A DNA stretch of 64,000 nt from Anaerolineales bacterium UBA2181 (GCA_002328075.1 DCVT01000020.1:6673-70672), one strand, 5' to 3'. Shown: positions 26,402 through 35,462, counted from the first letter of the stretch. Translations and numbers: made by a program. Notes: generated by a model not told the origin, from the letters alone.

Positions 26402-27220
26402 TTATGTCCTCACGATGCTGTTCAAGGTCTCCGCATCCAGATTGAGCCGGAGTCGCCACCGGGCCAGGTAGGAGCCCTCGTCGGGCAGGAGAGGGTCGAG
26501 CCGGGCATAGGCGATGCCGACCAACCCCTGCAACGCCTGGATGGATTCCGGTGTGCCCAGGCCATATAGCTCCAACAGATAGCCCAGGCGTTGAGCGACG
26601 GCTCGTATCCCGAGCTTGCGGGCATAGCCGGCCAGCCTATCCCAATCCAGATCGTCACGGCGCATACACAGCCCCGTGGCGACCTGGCTCACACCGGCGC
26701 ACAGGTCAGGCCGGGCCAGGCCGTCGAGGATCGTCCGCTCCAGGTCGCTGACGATCACCTGCTCATACGGCGTCACCCACACCGGACCGCAGCCCCACAG
26801 TGCCGATGGGGAAGCATAGACGAAGCGATACGGCACGCCCAGGATGTCGCGGCTATCCAGCCGGCGCGGCGTGGTGACGATGACGGACACAACCGGACGG
26901 GTGAGCATGTTGTGGATATCCATCGCACTGTCGTGGGAGATGTAGTAGGGTGTGTCATGCAGCAGCTCGCGGGCGATGACGTACCGGTTGATCTGGGGTG
27001 TGGGCACGTCTCCGGACGACAACGGTACGATGGCATACCGGCCGGCCGTCAGTCGGACCACCCAGCCGGCGCGGTCGAGTCGCATCAGGGTCTGGAGGGC
27101 AGCATCGTAGCTGCTGCCGAGGATTTCCTGCGCGTCAGCGACGGAAAAGACCAGCCGATTGCTTTCGGCCAGGGTCGAAAGCAGCCGGGCACCGGTTGCG
27201 CCAAGGATCTTGCTGCTCAT
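26402..27220 (-). CDS. abiEi: AbiEi-type antitoxin, 272 aa
   Basis: The N-terminal winged helix (FSVADAQEILGSSYDAALQ, then GWVVRLTAGRYAIVP) and the C-terminal domain with YYISHDSAMDIHNML and DLERTILDGLARPDLCAG fit the AbiEi antitoxin/transcriptional regulator family. AbiEi neutralises AbiEii without forming a stable complex and represses its own operon through inverted repeats in the promoter. Gene order (antitoxin first), the two-base spacing and the sigma-70 promoter upstream all support this role. Confidence 0.85.
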   Translation of the reverse strand: MSSKILGATGARLLSTLAESNRLVFSVADAQEILGSSYDAALQTLMRLDRAGWVVRLTAGRYAIVPLSSGDVPTPQINRYVIARELLHDTPYYISHDSAMDIHNMLTRPVVSVIVTTPRRLDSRDILGVPYRFVYASPSALWGCGPVWVTPYEQVIVSDLERTILDGLARPDLCAGVSQVATGLCMRRDDLDWDRLAGYARKLGIRAVAQRLGYLLELYGLGTPESIQALQGLVGIAYARLDPLLPDEGSYLARWRLRLNLDAETLNSIVRT

Positions 27221-27240
27221 CGGGTGCTATCCTGTCCCAT

Positions 27241-27261
27241 GTATCAGAACAATTGTCATAC
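27241..27261. promoter_or_regulatory. Possible AbiEi operator
   Basis: A palindrome centred on ACAATTGT, with outer GTAT and ATAC, lies just downstream of the -10 of the abiE promoter. The position suits autorepression by the winged-helix antitoxin. The outer arms pair only if a three-base offset is allowed. Confidence 0.4.
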
Positions 27262-27266
27262 CTCAT

Positions 27267-27294
27267 ATTCTACACATGGGGCGATATCTGTCAA
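27267..27294 (-). promoter_or_regulatory. Sigma-70-like promoter of the abiE operon
   Basis: On the minus strand TTGACA (27294-27289), 16 bases, then TAGAAT (27272-27267). It lies 47 bases before the abiEi start, is the only strong promoter in this gap, and probably also serves the recombinase gene. Confidence 0.75.
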
Positions 27295-27485
27295 GTCTGA
27301 GGCACAGGACCGATCCGGCCTGCACGTGGCACGAAACGGACAAAACGAACAAAGAAACGAACAATGTCCGTTTCTCCCGTCACCTTGCTGTGGGCAGAAG
27401 CAAGGTGGCAGGCACAGTTCATCAGGAACCGGTTCAGGTGACCAGTAGCAAGCCAGCTGGAACCTGGGCGGCCTATTCAGGCCCG

Positions 27486-27530
27486 GATCCGTACTCCATT
27501 GTGCGGTTTTTTATGCAGAACCCCCCCGGG
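27486..27530. repeat. Attachment-type repeat, site B (attL-like)
   Basis: The 35-bp right arm (P-prime) is present in the same orientation as at site A, with a few mismatches, followed by a C/G-rich centre. The sequence beyond the centre does not match the 32-bp left arm, so this is an arm-plus-foreign-flank joint. Confidence 0.75.
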
Positions 27531-27609
27531 TGTTATTCTGCCCGTAGCACAGGTGCTTGCGCACAGTGCACGCGCTGCCCGCCAGGACCGGTGTAGGGCA
27601 ACGGATTCT

Positions 27610-27900
27610 TGAAACGCCTCGCCCAACACCTCGTCGTTCCTGCCAAACATTCGCTGCGACTGAGCCACCCGTTGTTTGCCGCTGGGGTTCTGGCGGTCGT
27701 TAGGGCCACGGATCGACGTGGCACCCCGCTCGAGCAATTGCTTCTGCCAGTACCGATAAGTGGTGGGTTGCAGGTCATTCTCGTGACCAAGCTCCGAGAC
27801 CGGAAATACCGGGAAGATGCATGCGGAGCACTGCAACCTTATCCTCTGCCGTACGCTGCTTCCGCTGCTTTCTCAGAGCTGTCGCCATTCTGGTCCATAC
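27610..27900 (-). pseudogene. IS3-type orfA (HTH) relic
   Basis: On the minus strand KQRTAEDKVAVLRMHLPG and, after a frame change, SELGHENDLQPTTYRYWQKQ with LLERGATSIRGPNDRQNPSG form the helix-turn-helix orfA of an IS3-like element. No orfB follows; the relic ends near site B. Confidence 0.65.
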
Positions 27901-28045
27901 CAGATGAGAAGAGGCATATCCCCGATATCAGCTGCAGCAACACATCGCACCGACCACAGCCGCATTCAAATGGTAGTTCCGCACCGCCTGCGCTCTTTTC
28001 CAGCCATGGCTACTCGATCCACGGTCTGAACCCCCCCCCCGTTTA

Positions 28046-28068
28046 TGTCAATCCAAAACGGGGCCACT
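28046..28068. repeat. IS21 left terminal repeat
   Basis: Inverted match (about 20 of 22 positions) to the right-end repeats of the same element. A run of ten C residues lies five bases outside it. Confidence 0.7.
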
Positions 28069-28139
28069 TCCTTGTAGTAGTGGCTGTAGACCGTGTCGGC
28101 AACTTGTGGCTGTTGCGAGTTATCCACACGGTCCCCAGC

Positions 28140-28345
28140 CCGTCAGGCATTGACCTCCTCCTCCGCTTCACGCTGCATTCGCCCGCGGAAACGCTATGAC
28201 TCACCGACAAACTCCAGGATGTGGGCTCTGTGTGTGAGACGATTCAGCAAGGCTGCCGTCAGCAAACCTGGATAACACATGTTGCTCCTGCGCCGAGATC
28301 AGCTGGTTGACGAGGGTAGCTGCGTTGAAGTAGCGAACCTTGGAC
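28140..28345 (-). pseudogene. istB: istB relic, C-terminal part
   Basis: KVRYFNAATLVNQLISAQEQ is the AAA+ helical part of the IS21 helper ATPase IstB; it is joined with a frame change to LTAALLNRLTHRAHILEFVG and, after a TAG in place of the usual Tyr codon, to RFRGRMQREAEEEVNA. The Walker B segment between them is deleted. Confidence 0.75.
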
Positions 28346-28361
28346 CCTTGGGGACACACGA

Positions 28362-28392
28362 CCCGCCTTAATCAGGCGGGTTTTTATTTTTC
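28362..28392 (+). terminator. Rho-independent terminator
   Basis: CCCGCCT, loop TAATC, AGGCGGG, then a run rich in T. It would stop plus-strand transcription coming from the IS relics before the AT-rich block begins. Confidence 0.85.
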
Positions 28393-28547
28393 GGGTACAT
28401 TTCAGACCCAGATAGACTCGTCGGACACCTATAGTTCTCCGGAGGAAACAGTTTTCAAGGGAATGATAGTCCCAAGAATGGTCGGAACTATTCATAATTA
28501 GTTTATGCTATGATAAAGGGGAATTCTGCGTTCACGGACAGTGTCCT

Positions 28548-28933
28548 ATGTCGAATGCCCTGCTGACCACCAAGGTCTTCTTCCCGCCTCCCCGACCCAG
28601 CCTGGTGCTGCGCTCGCGGCTCGTCAAACGGATGCTGGGCGACTGGCGCAATCTACTCCAGAGTGCGGGATTGCCGCTGTTCGTACCAGGTTCGCCCTAC
28701 AACGTGGAATATTCCATCACCGCAGAATTGATCCCCACTACAAATGCATTTGCGATCGGTACTGTCTTCTGGGCGATCCTGGCGGTGATCTACCACACGC
28801 GTTCCATCGGATCCATCCCAAACTTCCTGCCGGGCGGCGAACCGAGTTGCTTGACCCGACCGGGAAGGGCCTGCGCTTCCCAGCAGTGATGTGCATCGTC
28901 AGCGTGATCCCTGGATTGATCATCATCCTCTAG
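28548..28933 (+). pseudogene. Chimeric relic: MalT-type start joined to membrane-protein tail
   Basis: The first 30 codons (LLTTKVFFPPPRPSLVLRSR and on) are the conserved start of MalT-type LuxR regulators. Without a stop they pass into LFVPGSPYNVEYS and IGTVFWAILAVIYHT, which match the C-terminal end of the HEGGH membrane protein encoded just downstream (LFVPGSPVDIRYA, ILGVLFAVIYITL). After a frame change near 28850 the match continues to the end (VMCIVSVIPGLIIIL). So this is a deletion joint between a regulator and a paralogue of the next gene. Confidence 0.65.
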
Positions 28934-28970
28934 ACACACATGCAGACATATTCAGGAGCATATCTACTAT

Positions 28971-30365
28971 ATGAACGCTCAACCTGTTGAATACAAAGCC
29001 AAGGTCTTCGAGGTTCGCAACCTGATCATCTATTTCCTGATCGCTCTGATGATAACTGCCTGTGCGTCAGCAACCCCTGTCCCCCAGCAATTGGTACCCC
29101 TGCCTGTCGGTCAAACAGTCGCGGCACACACTCCCGTTATTCTACGCGCGGAAGAACGGATAGAAGACCAAAATGGGCAATTACTCATCCATAAGGACAT
29201 ATACTTCACAGACCCGGCGGGAGATGCCACCACTGTCATACACCAATTATTCGCGACCGTCCCGGCAGGAATCTACCTTCCCAGGTTTGATGATGTAAGG
29301 ATCACGACCTCCGCGGATGAACAAAAAATCGAAGGGTTGGTCACTAGCTCTGTGGGATGCCCTGTGGTACTGTACCCTCTTTCTCTCACGATCGAAACCA
29401 GAATTGGTGATGCAGCCGGGAATTTGAGCGAACCAGTGGCCGTCGACTTTGCGTGTCCTGCCAATCCACCAAACAGCATACCATCTTTGATCTTTGAGCT
29501 AATTCTCTGGCTTGGTTTGCTGACGGGATTCTGGTTGTCTTTCCGTAAGCACCCTTCCATGGGAAAGTCAACCATTCTTTCCATGCTTCTACTATTCTGC
29601 TCATGGATCGTACAGGGTTTTCTAGGATCGATATTGCATGAGGGCGGTCACGCTCTGGTTACCCTGATCGAGGGAGAAACAGTCTGGAATTTTTATGTGC
29701 ACCCATTCACTTTCACAGGGTTTGTCAGGCCTGTTGTTGATACCGCTTGGAGGTTTGCTTCGGCGTATTTAATAAGTATTCTGGTTTCAGTAATGGTCTT
29801 CATCCTGCTTTGGAAGCGACGTTCTGTTTCAAACCTTCCTTTCGTCTTGCTCTTCCCGTGGGGCGCGATCATTCAGGGGTTTCAGATGTTAACCCTGAGT
29901 GGTGATGCCTACAATATTATGCGGATCACAGGGCTGCCAGCTTTTATTTTTATTGGCCTGGGCCTTGTGCTTGTGTGTTCAGGGATCTTCTTCCTCCTTT
30001 CACTATTTCCTCTTCTTGGTTTAGCCCCCAAGGATGGAAGATCTCTCCTGGTGTTGCCGGCTGTTTTTTCCCTCCAAAGCATTTTTGGAATGCTGGTTGC
30101 CTATTTATTTGTGCCGGGTTCCCCAGTCGACATTCGATACGCAGAAGGAGGAGGAATCATCGCTAGTGCAAACAATGTCGCCATATTCCTGCCAATCCTT
30201 GGGGTGCTCTTCGCTGTGATCTATATCACGCTGTTCCGGAAGATATCTCCCAAACTGCCCGCTTGGCTGCGAGAAGAGACGGTCCAGCTGGCCTGGAAAG
30301 ACCTGCGCGCCCCCGCCTTGCTGGCCGCTGTCAGCGTGATCCTGGGGTTGGTGATCATAACTTAG
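28971..30365 (+). CDS. Membrane lipoprotein with HEGGH motif, 464 aa
   Basis: A hydrophobic start with lipobox-like ITACAS near residue 30 is followed by an extracytoplasmic region of about 140 residues and then eight or so membrane segments. The second of these holds GSILHEGGHALVTLIEGE, an HExxH-like zinc site as in M50-type intramembrane peptidases; a second metal ligand motif (such as NPDG) is not obvious, so activity is uncertain. The gene is clearly richer in A and T than its neighbours, lies inside the istB relic and has a truncated paralogue before it, all pointing to import. I do not recognise a named family. Confidence 0.65.
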   Translation: MNAQPVEYKAKVFEVRNLIIYFLIALMITACASATPVPQQLVPLPVGQTVAAHTPVILRAEERIEDQNGQLLIHKDIYFTDPAGDATTVIHQLFATVPAGIYLPRFDDVRITTSADEQKIEGLVTSSVGCPVVLYPLSLTIETRIGDAAGNLSEPVAVDFACPANPPNSIPSLIFELILWLGLLTGFWLSFRKHPSMGKSTILSMLLLFCSWIVQGFLGSILHEGGHALVTLIEGETVWNFYVHPFTFTGFVRPVVDTAWRFASAYLISILVSVMVFILLWKRRSVSNLPFVLLFPWGAIIQGFQMLTLSGDAYNIMRITGLPAFIFIGLGLVLVCSGIFFLLSLFPLLGLAPKDGRSLLVLPAVFSLQSIFGMLVAYLFVPGSPVDIRYAEGGGIIASANNVAIFLPILGVLFAVIYITLFRKISPKLPAWLREETVQLAWKDLRAPALLAAVSVILGLVIIT

Positions 30366-30469
30366 GGGATGGAAAGAGATCCATCGTCCTGTTCTGAACC
30401 GGAAATCAAATCAATTTTCTTCTCGAATCACCCTCTCAACTTTGTATTATCCGTATATACAGTATCCCC

Positions 30470-31125
30470 TTGCCGGCGCGCTGCTAGTGCAACTCCAGTC
30501 GCAATGTGGGTCTTCCCCAGGACCGGGTTTCCCACCATCCTAACCGGCTCTGCTTTCTGGATGAATCCTCCCCGAGACAACGCCAGCCCTCTGCTTTTGG
30601 GTCGGATACGCCCTCACAAACAGCCGCCGGGAGAAGCATAAGCGCATCAGGAAGATCTGAACGGTGGTACTCGTTCTGTACATAATCACCAGTGCTTCTC
30701 CCCAATCGACTTGCGCATCGGTTCCAGGGTCAGACACCAAGGGAGTGTGCACGTCTCGTTCCTTCTTTTCACGTCGCAGCCCGGCGATGTGGCCTCGTAC
30801 TGTCGATTCGCTGCCCATATACCCTTGGGCAACGATGTCTTGCTATTTCTTGCGCCCAGTGTACCGTTGTTTCCGCGGCGATCGCTTGTTCTCCTCCAGC
30901 GGTTCGTCAATCCGAGCCATCTACGGCACCGGCCCCGGAGCCTGCCGACGCCCCTGAAGCGTGCAACTCCCCGGCTCTAACGTCTCAATAGCCTTCTTCA
31001 CTGTGTCGCGAGAATGCCCCAGCTCTGGCAATCTGCCGGATGCTTTTCTTCTCGATGGAGGACGCTCTCTGAATCCTTTCCCGGGGTTCCACCGTGACCA
31101 TCTCCTCCTCCGCCATCATTCCGAT
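30470..31125 (-). pseudogene. istA: istA start and istB Walker A relic (IS21)
   Basis: Reading leftward: an istA start (MVTVEPRERIQRASSIEKKS), a frame change, HSEEGY/SRDTVKKAIETLEPG, MARIDEPLEENKRSPRKQR, an in-frame TAG, GYMGSESTVRGHIAGLRREK, and the first catalytic Asp in DPGTDAQVDWGEALV. Soon after YPTQKQ the sequence jumps to istB (MVGNPVLGKTHIATGVAL, its Walker A), so most of istA is deleted. Both proteins are lost. Confidence 0.75.
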
Positions 31126-31165
31126 CCTCATATGCCCACCTCGGATGATGGCAGATGTCCGCTAC

Positions 31166-31222
31166 AGTGGCCCTGTTTTCGATTGACATTGTTGGGCGTG
31201 GTGGCCCTGTTTTCGGTTGTCA
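31166..31222. repeat. IS21 right-end terminal repeats (two copies)
   Basis: Two direct copies of about 22 bases, at 31166-31188 and 31201-31222, both starting GTGGCCCTGTTTTCG (the first preceded by A) and ending in a TTG-(A/T)-CA. Such multiple terminal repeats are the binding sites of the IS21 transposase. Confidence 0.7.
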
Positions 31223-31299
31223 AGGGTGAGCCCGGTGGCACCGTCTTGGATTATCAAAAACACAAATGCCGCTTGGCTATGTTTCTGTTCCACGGCGAA

Positions 31300-31969
31300 C
31301 GGTCTCCACGATGTGTTTTCGGTTGAGGCGCTGGCCGGCGAGATGGATGCGGTGGTGACCGCCCCCATCCACAAAAAGCCGCTGCGGGCCAGCGGTTGCC
31401 CGCATCCCGGCCACACCGAGCTGCTGGCTAGCCTGACCGGCGCGCTCCAGGTTGCCATGATGCTGGTGGCAGGTTCGCTGCGGGTTTCGCACGTGACCAC
31501 CCATCTGGCGCTGCGCCAGGCGTGCGAACGTGTCCGTCAGGAACGTGTCTTGCAGGTGATCCGGCTCACCCATCAGGCGGTGGTGCGGATGGGGGTGCGG
31601 CGGCCGCACATTGTGGTAGCTGGCCTCAACCCGCACGCCGGTGAGCCGGGCGGCGCCGGCCAAGCGGATCGACGCGGCCGGCCCCTACCCGCCGGACACG
31701 GTCTTTTGCCTGGCAAAGCAGGCGGCCGGGCCGGGCCGGCCGCCAATGGACGCGGTGGTGGCGATGTTGCATGACCACGGGCACATCGCGGTCAAGCTGA
31801 TGGGGTTCATGGAGGGTGTGAACCTGACTTTGGGCTGCCCATCATCCGTACGTCGCCCGATCACGGCATGGCGTTCGACAAGGCTGGCAAAGGCACGGCC
31901 GATCCGTCCAGCATGGTCCAGGCCATTCTGCTCGCGGCGCGGATGGCTAGGGGATATCGCGAGAGTTAG
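31300..31969 (+). pseudogene. pdxA: 4-hydroxythreonine-4-phosphate dehydrogenase relic
   Basis: Three frames in a row give most of PdxA, an enzyme of pyridoxal-phosphate synthesis: EMDAVVTAPIHKKPL, GHTELLA, VAGLNPHAGEPGG; then VVAMLHDHGHIAVK and FMEGVNLTLG; then LPIIRTSPDHGMAFDKAGKG and ILLAARMARGYRES before a TAG. The metal-binding His residues of GHTE, HDHGHI and SPDHG are there, but frame changes near 31640 and 31835 and the missing first 100 residues, cut off next to the IS21 end, make it non-functional. Confidence 0.85.
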
Positions 31970-32118
31970 GGCGGCGCTGGCATTATCTGGGTCGACGGGT
32001 GCTTGGCTGGCAGCCGAATAGCCGCCCGACTCAAGACCTGTTCCAGTGAATGGTTCCGGTATCACACCGCTTGCAGCTTGTCCGTGACAAGATGGCCAGG
32101 CGGTGATTTCCACCAGGT

Positions 32119-33181
32119 GTGAACCACTGGCATTGCCTCAAGCGTGGTCGCCTGCGAGCCTGGAGGCCGGATGAAATGCCCGATGGTGATGTCAGTCAAG
32201 CAGAAGACATGCGGATCTACCCCTTCAAGGCCGAGCGGGTCAAACCGTTTCAGGCTCTCCGCAGCGAGCTGACGCCGCTCCTGGACGAGGCCGGCCGGGT
32301 GGAGTGGCTGGAGGAACGGCCGGCGGCCTGGGAGCAATTCCTGACCAGCCAGGTGGACGCGGCCCGGGCCATACCCCTTATGCGCCACGCGCTGAGCCAC
32401 GCGTTTGGCTACCGGGTCTACCCGGACGACACCGTGAATCAGGAGGACGTGGATGACCTTGGGGCGCGCATGGAGAAGGTGAGGCAGGCCGGCCGTTTTT
32501 GCCAGCACCGCGACCGGGTGCGCGGCCGCCCGATACGCTCGGTTCGACCTGCCCGAGCAGCCGGCCCTGACGGATAGGCGGGCGCTGTTTGGCCGGGCGA
32601 GGACCCTCCTGGGCCGCCTCGCCCGCGTGCCCCAGCTGGGCGCGGACCTGCGGCCGGCAGTGGACGGGGTGCAACGCCGGACGTTGGATCAGGCCAAATC
32701 GCTCCTGCCCACGTCGAAGAGCCGAGCCGACGTCGAGCGGCGGCTGCAGGAATGGCCGCAGCCGCCCGGCTGTCCACTGACGCTGGACAATGGCGAGTTC
32801 TGGGTGCAAAAGGCCGACGCGGCCCTGGCGGCGTGTCGGCGGGCTCTGGACGGCGCGTTAATCGATCCGGTTACCTTGCTGCACAGCGATGCCCTGCGCC
32901 AGCGGTTGGCGCCAGGGCAGCACGAACCCGTTATTGGCGGAATCTTGGCGACCGCCGGCCCGCGCGACCCGGCCGACTGCCTGACAAAGCAATCGGGCGG
33001 CAAGTCCGCACCCGAGCCGGATCTGGTGGCGCTGCTCGTCCGTTACCTCAAAAAGCTATCGGTGCGCAAGCTGTGCCTGACGGTTTTCACGCCCGGCAAG
33101 CGAACCATCGAGTTGGGGGATGTGGAGCAGATCACCACCGATTTCCGCAGTTACCTGCTGGATGCGCGGCGCGGAGAATGA
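32119..33181 (+). pseudogene. BrxC/PglY-like large ATPase, C-terminal relic
   Basis: Two frames, changing near 32510-32545, give about 350 residues of a helix-rich protein without Walker motifs, ending in VRKLCLTVFTPGKRTIELGD and FRSYLLDA. The plan (long helical C-terminal region, closing strand with an F-x-P-x-x-x-T-I/V pattern) resembles the end of the large P-loop ATPases of BREX systems (BrxC/PglY, DUF6079). I rate this as tentative for the gene alone; it gains weight from PglZ-like and BrxL-like fragments downstream. The ATPase part is not present upstream. Confidence 0.4.
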
Positions 33182-33211
33182 ACCCTGGGTGGTGGAGTTG
33201 GAATGATCCGT

Positions 33212-33240
33212 TTGACGGCCGCCGATTGTTGGTATATACT
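33212..33240 (+). promoter_or_regulatory. Promoter of the Phd/PIN pair
   Basis: TTGACG (33212-33217), 17 bases, TATACT (33235-33240), 37 bases before the antitoxin start. Good match for a sigma-70 promoter in GC-rich DNA. Confidence 0.65.
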
Positions 33241-33276
33241 GATTATCAGGATAGTGCAACAATGACAGGAGGACGG

Positions 33277-33609
33277 ATGATGGCCATCGAAACACGAGTC
33301 AGCATCGGCCGGGTCAAGCGGGACATCTCTGACCTGGTCAACCGGGTGGCCTACGGCCGAGAGCGCATCGTGCTGACCTCGCGGGGCAAGCCCAAGGCGG
33401 CGCTGGTCAGCATTGAGGATTACGACCGGCTGGAGCGCGGACAGGCGGCCAGGGCGATGGCGAGCTGGCAGGCCTGGACGGCCGAGAATGAGCGGCTGGC
33501 GGCCGACATTCGGGCTCGACGCGGGGGCCGGCCGCTGGACCTGGACCGGCCCTGGCGGGACGCACGGGCCGACCTGGAGGAGCGCGATGCCGGCGCCCAT
33601 CGTGGTTGA
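33277..33609 (+). CDS. Phd/YefM-type antitoxin, 110 aa
   Basis: VSIGRVKRDISDLVNRVAYG, RERIVLTSRGKPKAALVSIE and DYDRLE form the Phd/YefM fold, in which the N-terminal half binds the operator and the tail covers the toxin. AGGAGG stands four bases before the ATG at 33277; a second ATG follows directly. The gene overlaps the PIN-toxin gene by 23 bases. It is intact, unlike its neighbours on both sides, and has its own promoter. Confidence 0.85.
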   Translation: MMAIETRVSIGRVKRDISDLVNRVAYGRERIVLTSRGKPKAALVSIEDYDRLERGQAARAMASWQAWTAENERLAADIRARRGGRPLDLDRPWRDARADLEERDAGAHRG

Positions 33610-34012
33610 TGCCAGTCTGACCTTTCGGCTGCTCCTGCCCGGTCCCCAACAGGAGCAGTGCCGCGCGCTGGTGACAGGTTGGCTGCGGGAGGGGTGCGAA
33701 CTGGTGGCGACGACGCTGTGGGTCTACGAGATGACCTCAGCGGTCTGTAAGCTGGTCCATCTGGGCGAGCTCTCGGCGGAGGAGGGCGAGCGGGTTCTGG
33801 CCCAACTGCAGGCGATGGAGGTCCGGTTGATGGCGCCGGACGCCGCCCAGGTACAGCTGGCGTTCAACTGGACGCGCCGGCTGGAGCGAGCCGCTGCTTA
33901 TGATAGCTTTTACCTGGCCCTGGCGGAAACGCTGGGGTGCCCGTTCTGGACGGCCGACCGGCATCTGGTGCGGGCGGCGAACACGCCCTGGGTGCATTGG
34001 GCCTTTGCCTGA
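33587..34012 (+). CDS. PIN-domain toxin (VapC-like), 141 aa
   Basis: IVVDASLTFRLLL (first Asp), TTLWVYEMTSAV (Glu), AAAYDSFYLALAETLGCPFW (Asp) and TADRHLVRA (Asp) are the acidic residues of a PIN ribonuclease. The start ATG lies within the end of the antitoxin gene after GGAG. Such toxins cut tRNA or rRNA when freed from the antitoxin. This is the third toxin-antitoxin pair in the window and the only type II pair without a defect. Confidence 0.87.
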   Translation: MPAPIVVDASLTFRLLLPGPQQEQCRALVTGWLREGCELVATTLWVYEMTSAVCKLVHLGELSAEEGERVLAQLQAMEVRLMAPDAAQVQLAFNWTRRLERAAAYDSFYLALAETLGCPFWTADRHLVRAANTPWVHWAFA

Positions 34013-34029
34013 AATCCACCGGCGGAGGG

Positions 34030-35069
34030 GAGGAGCATCAGCCTGGAGAGTGGATCCTGGAGCAGATCGAACCGCACATATAGGCGCCGCTCATCCTGCT
34101 GTGTGACCCGCAGCCGGTGATCCAGCCCGGTGCGCCCGCGGTGGACGGCTGGGCGGAGCAGAACAACTTTGCCGCGCTCATGTGCGCCGGCAACCTGGCG
34201 CTGCGGGAGATGGTCGAGTCGATCCGCGATGACCCCGAGGTGCGGCTCTTGGTGGTCGACCGGAGCCGCACCGATGCCCGGGTCCCGCTGTTTTACCCCG
34301 ATCTGGCGGCCCAGGCCGAACCCCGTTGCCAGTTGACGCTCTCGCTGCGCCAGTTCCTGGTGGAACAGACGGGTGACCCCCACTGGCCCCACCTGGTGGA
34401 CGAGCGGGTGCTCTCGCAATGGATCGTCGCCCATGTGCCCGGCATCCTGCAGGCGCACAGCCATTGAGGGAGGTCAATCGTTCCCGGTTCACCGAAAGCG
34501 ACCTGCACAAGGTGGTGCAGGGCGGGGTCCTGCGCATCAACCCGTTCCGCCAACTGGCTGCCGGCGAGATTCGCCGGCTGTGCATCGAACCGCACCATGA
34601 GATCGAGGCCCTCGGCGCGGCTGGAGGCGTTCATGCGCGAGTATCTATCCGAGCGGCCCGAAGAGAGCGGGGTTCACGACTTGGACCTCTTTGAGCACTG
34701 CCTGCCGGTGCCGGACAAGAAGCGCCGGCTGCTGGCCGATTGGCTGCCGGAGTTCTTTTTCAAGACGCCCGAAGGCACCTGGCGGCCGAAGAGGAGCGGG
34801 CGCAAAAAGCGGCGCTGCGCACCACCGGGACGTTGCGGCGGATCAAGCGCTTTGCCCGGGCGCCCCTGGGAGGGGCGCCGCCGGCCCAACGCGACCGGCC
34901 GGAGAACGCGGCCACGGCGGCCGATTGGCCGCGGCAGTGCCGGCGAGCCGGGCTGCACGAGATCGGCCGGGCGCTGTACGAAAAGGGCGGGTTCTCCTTT
35001 GACGGGCTGGGCGAGGAAGAACAGCTCGAGGGGGAAGAGGATTATCCGATCTGCGTGCGGCGCAGTTGA
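34030..35069 (+). pseudogene. PglZ-like (BREX) relic with stops and frameshifts
   Basis: The reading begins WILEQIEPHI, an in-frame TAG at 34081, then APLILLCDPQPVI, EVRLLVVDRSRTDAR, LSLRQFLVEQTGDPHWPHL, and after a stop near 34467 and a frame change VNRSRFTESDLHKVVQGGVL, NPFRQLAAGEIRRLCIE. A further change leads to LADWLPEFFFKTPEGTW and, in a third frame, TGTLRRIKRFARAPLGG and YEKGGFSFDGLGEEE. The first part is like the N-terminal region of PglZ; the last part may be from a different BREX gene (a DUF1156-type methylase end is an alternative). Family assignment is by pattern memory only. Confidence 0.4.
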
Positions 35070-35141
35070 CCGGCCTGACATCAATCCGGCGGTAGAGGGT
35101 ACGCTCAGTATTGGCGATCTCCCTGCAGAGTGGAGAGAAAA

Positions 35142-35462
35142 GATGGACGTAGAGCAGGACGAGATGCGGCGGCCGGCGTCGGCCGAGGTCAGGATCGAAT
35201 TCAGCCTGACGGCGCAGGTCAACGTCACCGACTGTGGCGCCCAACGCGACCGGCCGGTTGCCGCCGGACCAAGTCGGCAACCTGCTGTACGGCGAGCGCC
35301 CGCATCTGGTGGCCGGCCGGCGGGTGCTGTGGCGAGTGCCGGTCTGGCTGGCACTGCCAGCGGCCGGGCCGCTGGGGCAGGTGGGGACGCCGGATGTGGA
35401 TGCGCAGACCGGCGAGATCCTCTTTGACCAACTGATGTTGGATGAGCTGGCGGAGCGCAGCC
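35142..35462 (+). pseudogene. Conserved small protein before the C39 gene, frameshifted
   Basis: SAEVRIEFSLTAQVNVTD in one frame and, after a change near 35245, PDQVGNLLYGERPHLVAG, RRVLWRVPVWLAL and GQVGTPDVDAQTGEILFDQ in the next, fit a family of small proteins of Chloroflexota and Cyanobacteria known only by their VGTIxVDAxTGEI end. Function is unknown. The end runs into the C39-like gene, with which it probably formed an operon. Confidence 0.5.

Larger units (their letters stand above)
23976..27530. mobile_element. Serine-recombinase element carrying AbiE toxin-antitoxin
   Basis: The 3.5-kb unit is bounded by directly repeated copies of the 35-bp arm at 23976-24012 and 27486-27520 and contains just three genes, all on the minus strand: abiEi, abiEii and the recombinase. 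The recombinase gene ends in one boundary, as is common for integrases lying next to their attachment site. A cargo of only a toxin-antitoxin pair suggests that the pair keeps the element in the population. That it is mobile is inferred from the repeats, not shown. Confidence 0.65.
28046..31222 (-). mobile_element. Decayed IS21-family element with both ends
   Basis: The left end TGTCAATCCAAAACGGGGCC at 28046 is an inverted copy of the right-end repeats at 31166-31188 and 31201-31222 (GTGGCCCTGTTTTCGATTGA and following bases), as expected for the multiple terminal repeats of IS21 elements, which begin with TG and end with CA. Between them are broken istA and istB genes on the minus strand and a foreign 2-kb AT-rich block set into istB. 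No target duplication could be found at the flanks. Confidence 0.75.

Noticed and set aside
30961..31326. Plus-strand open frame of 121 codons
   Set aside because: It overlaps the istA start and the IS21 end repeats in antisense and has no family features.
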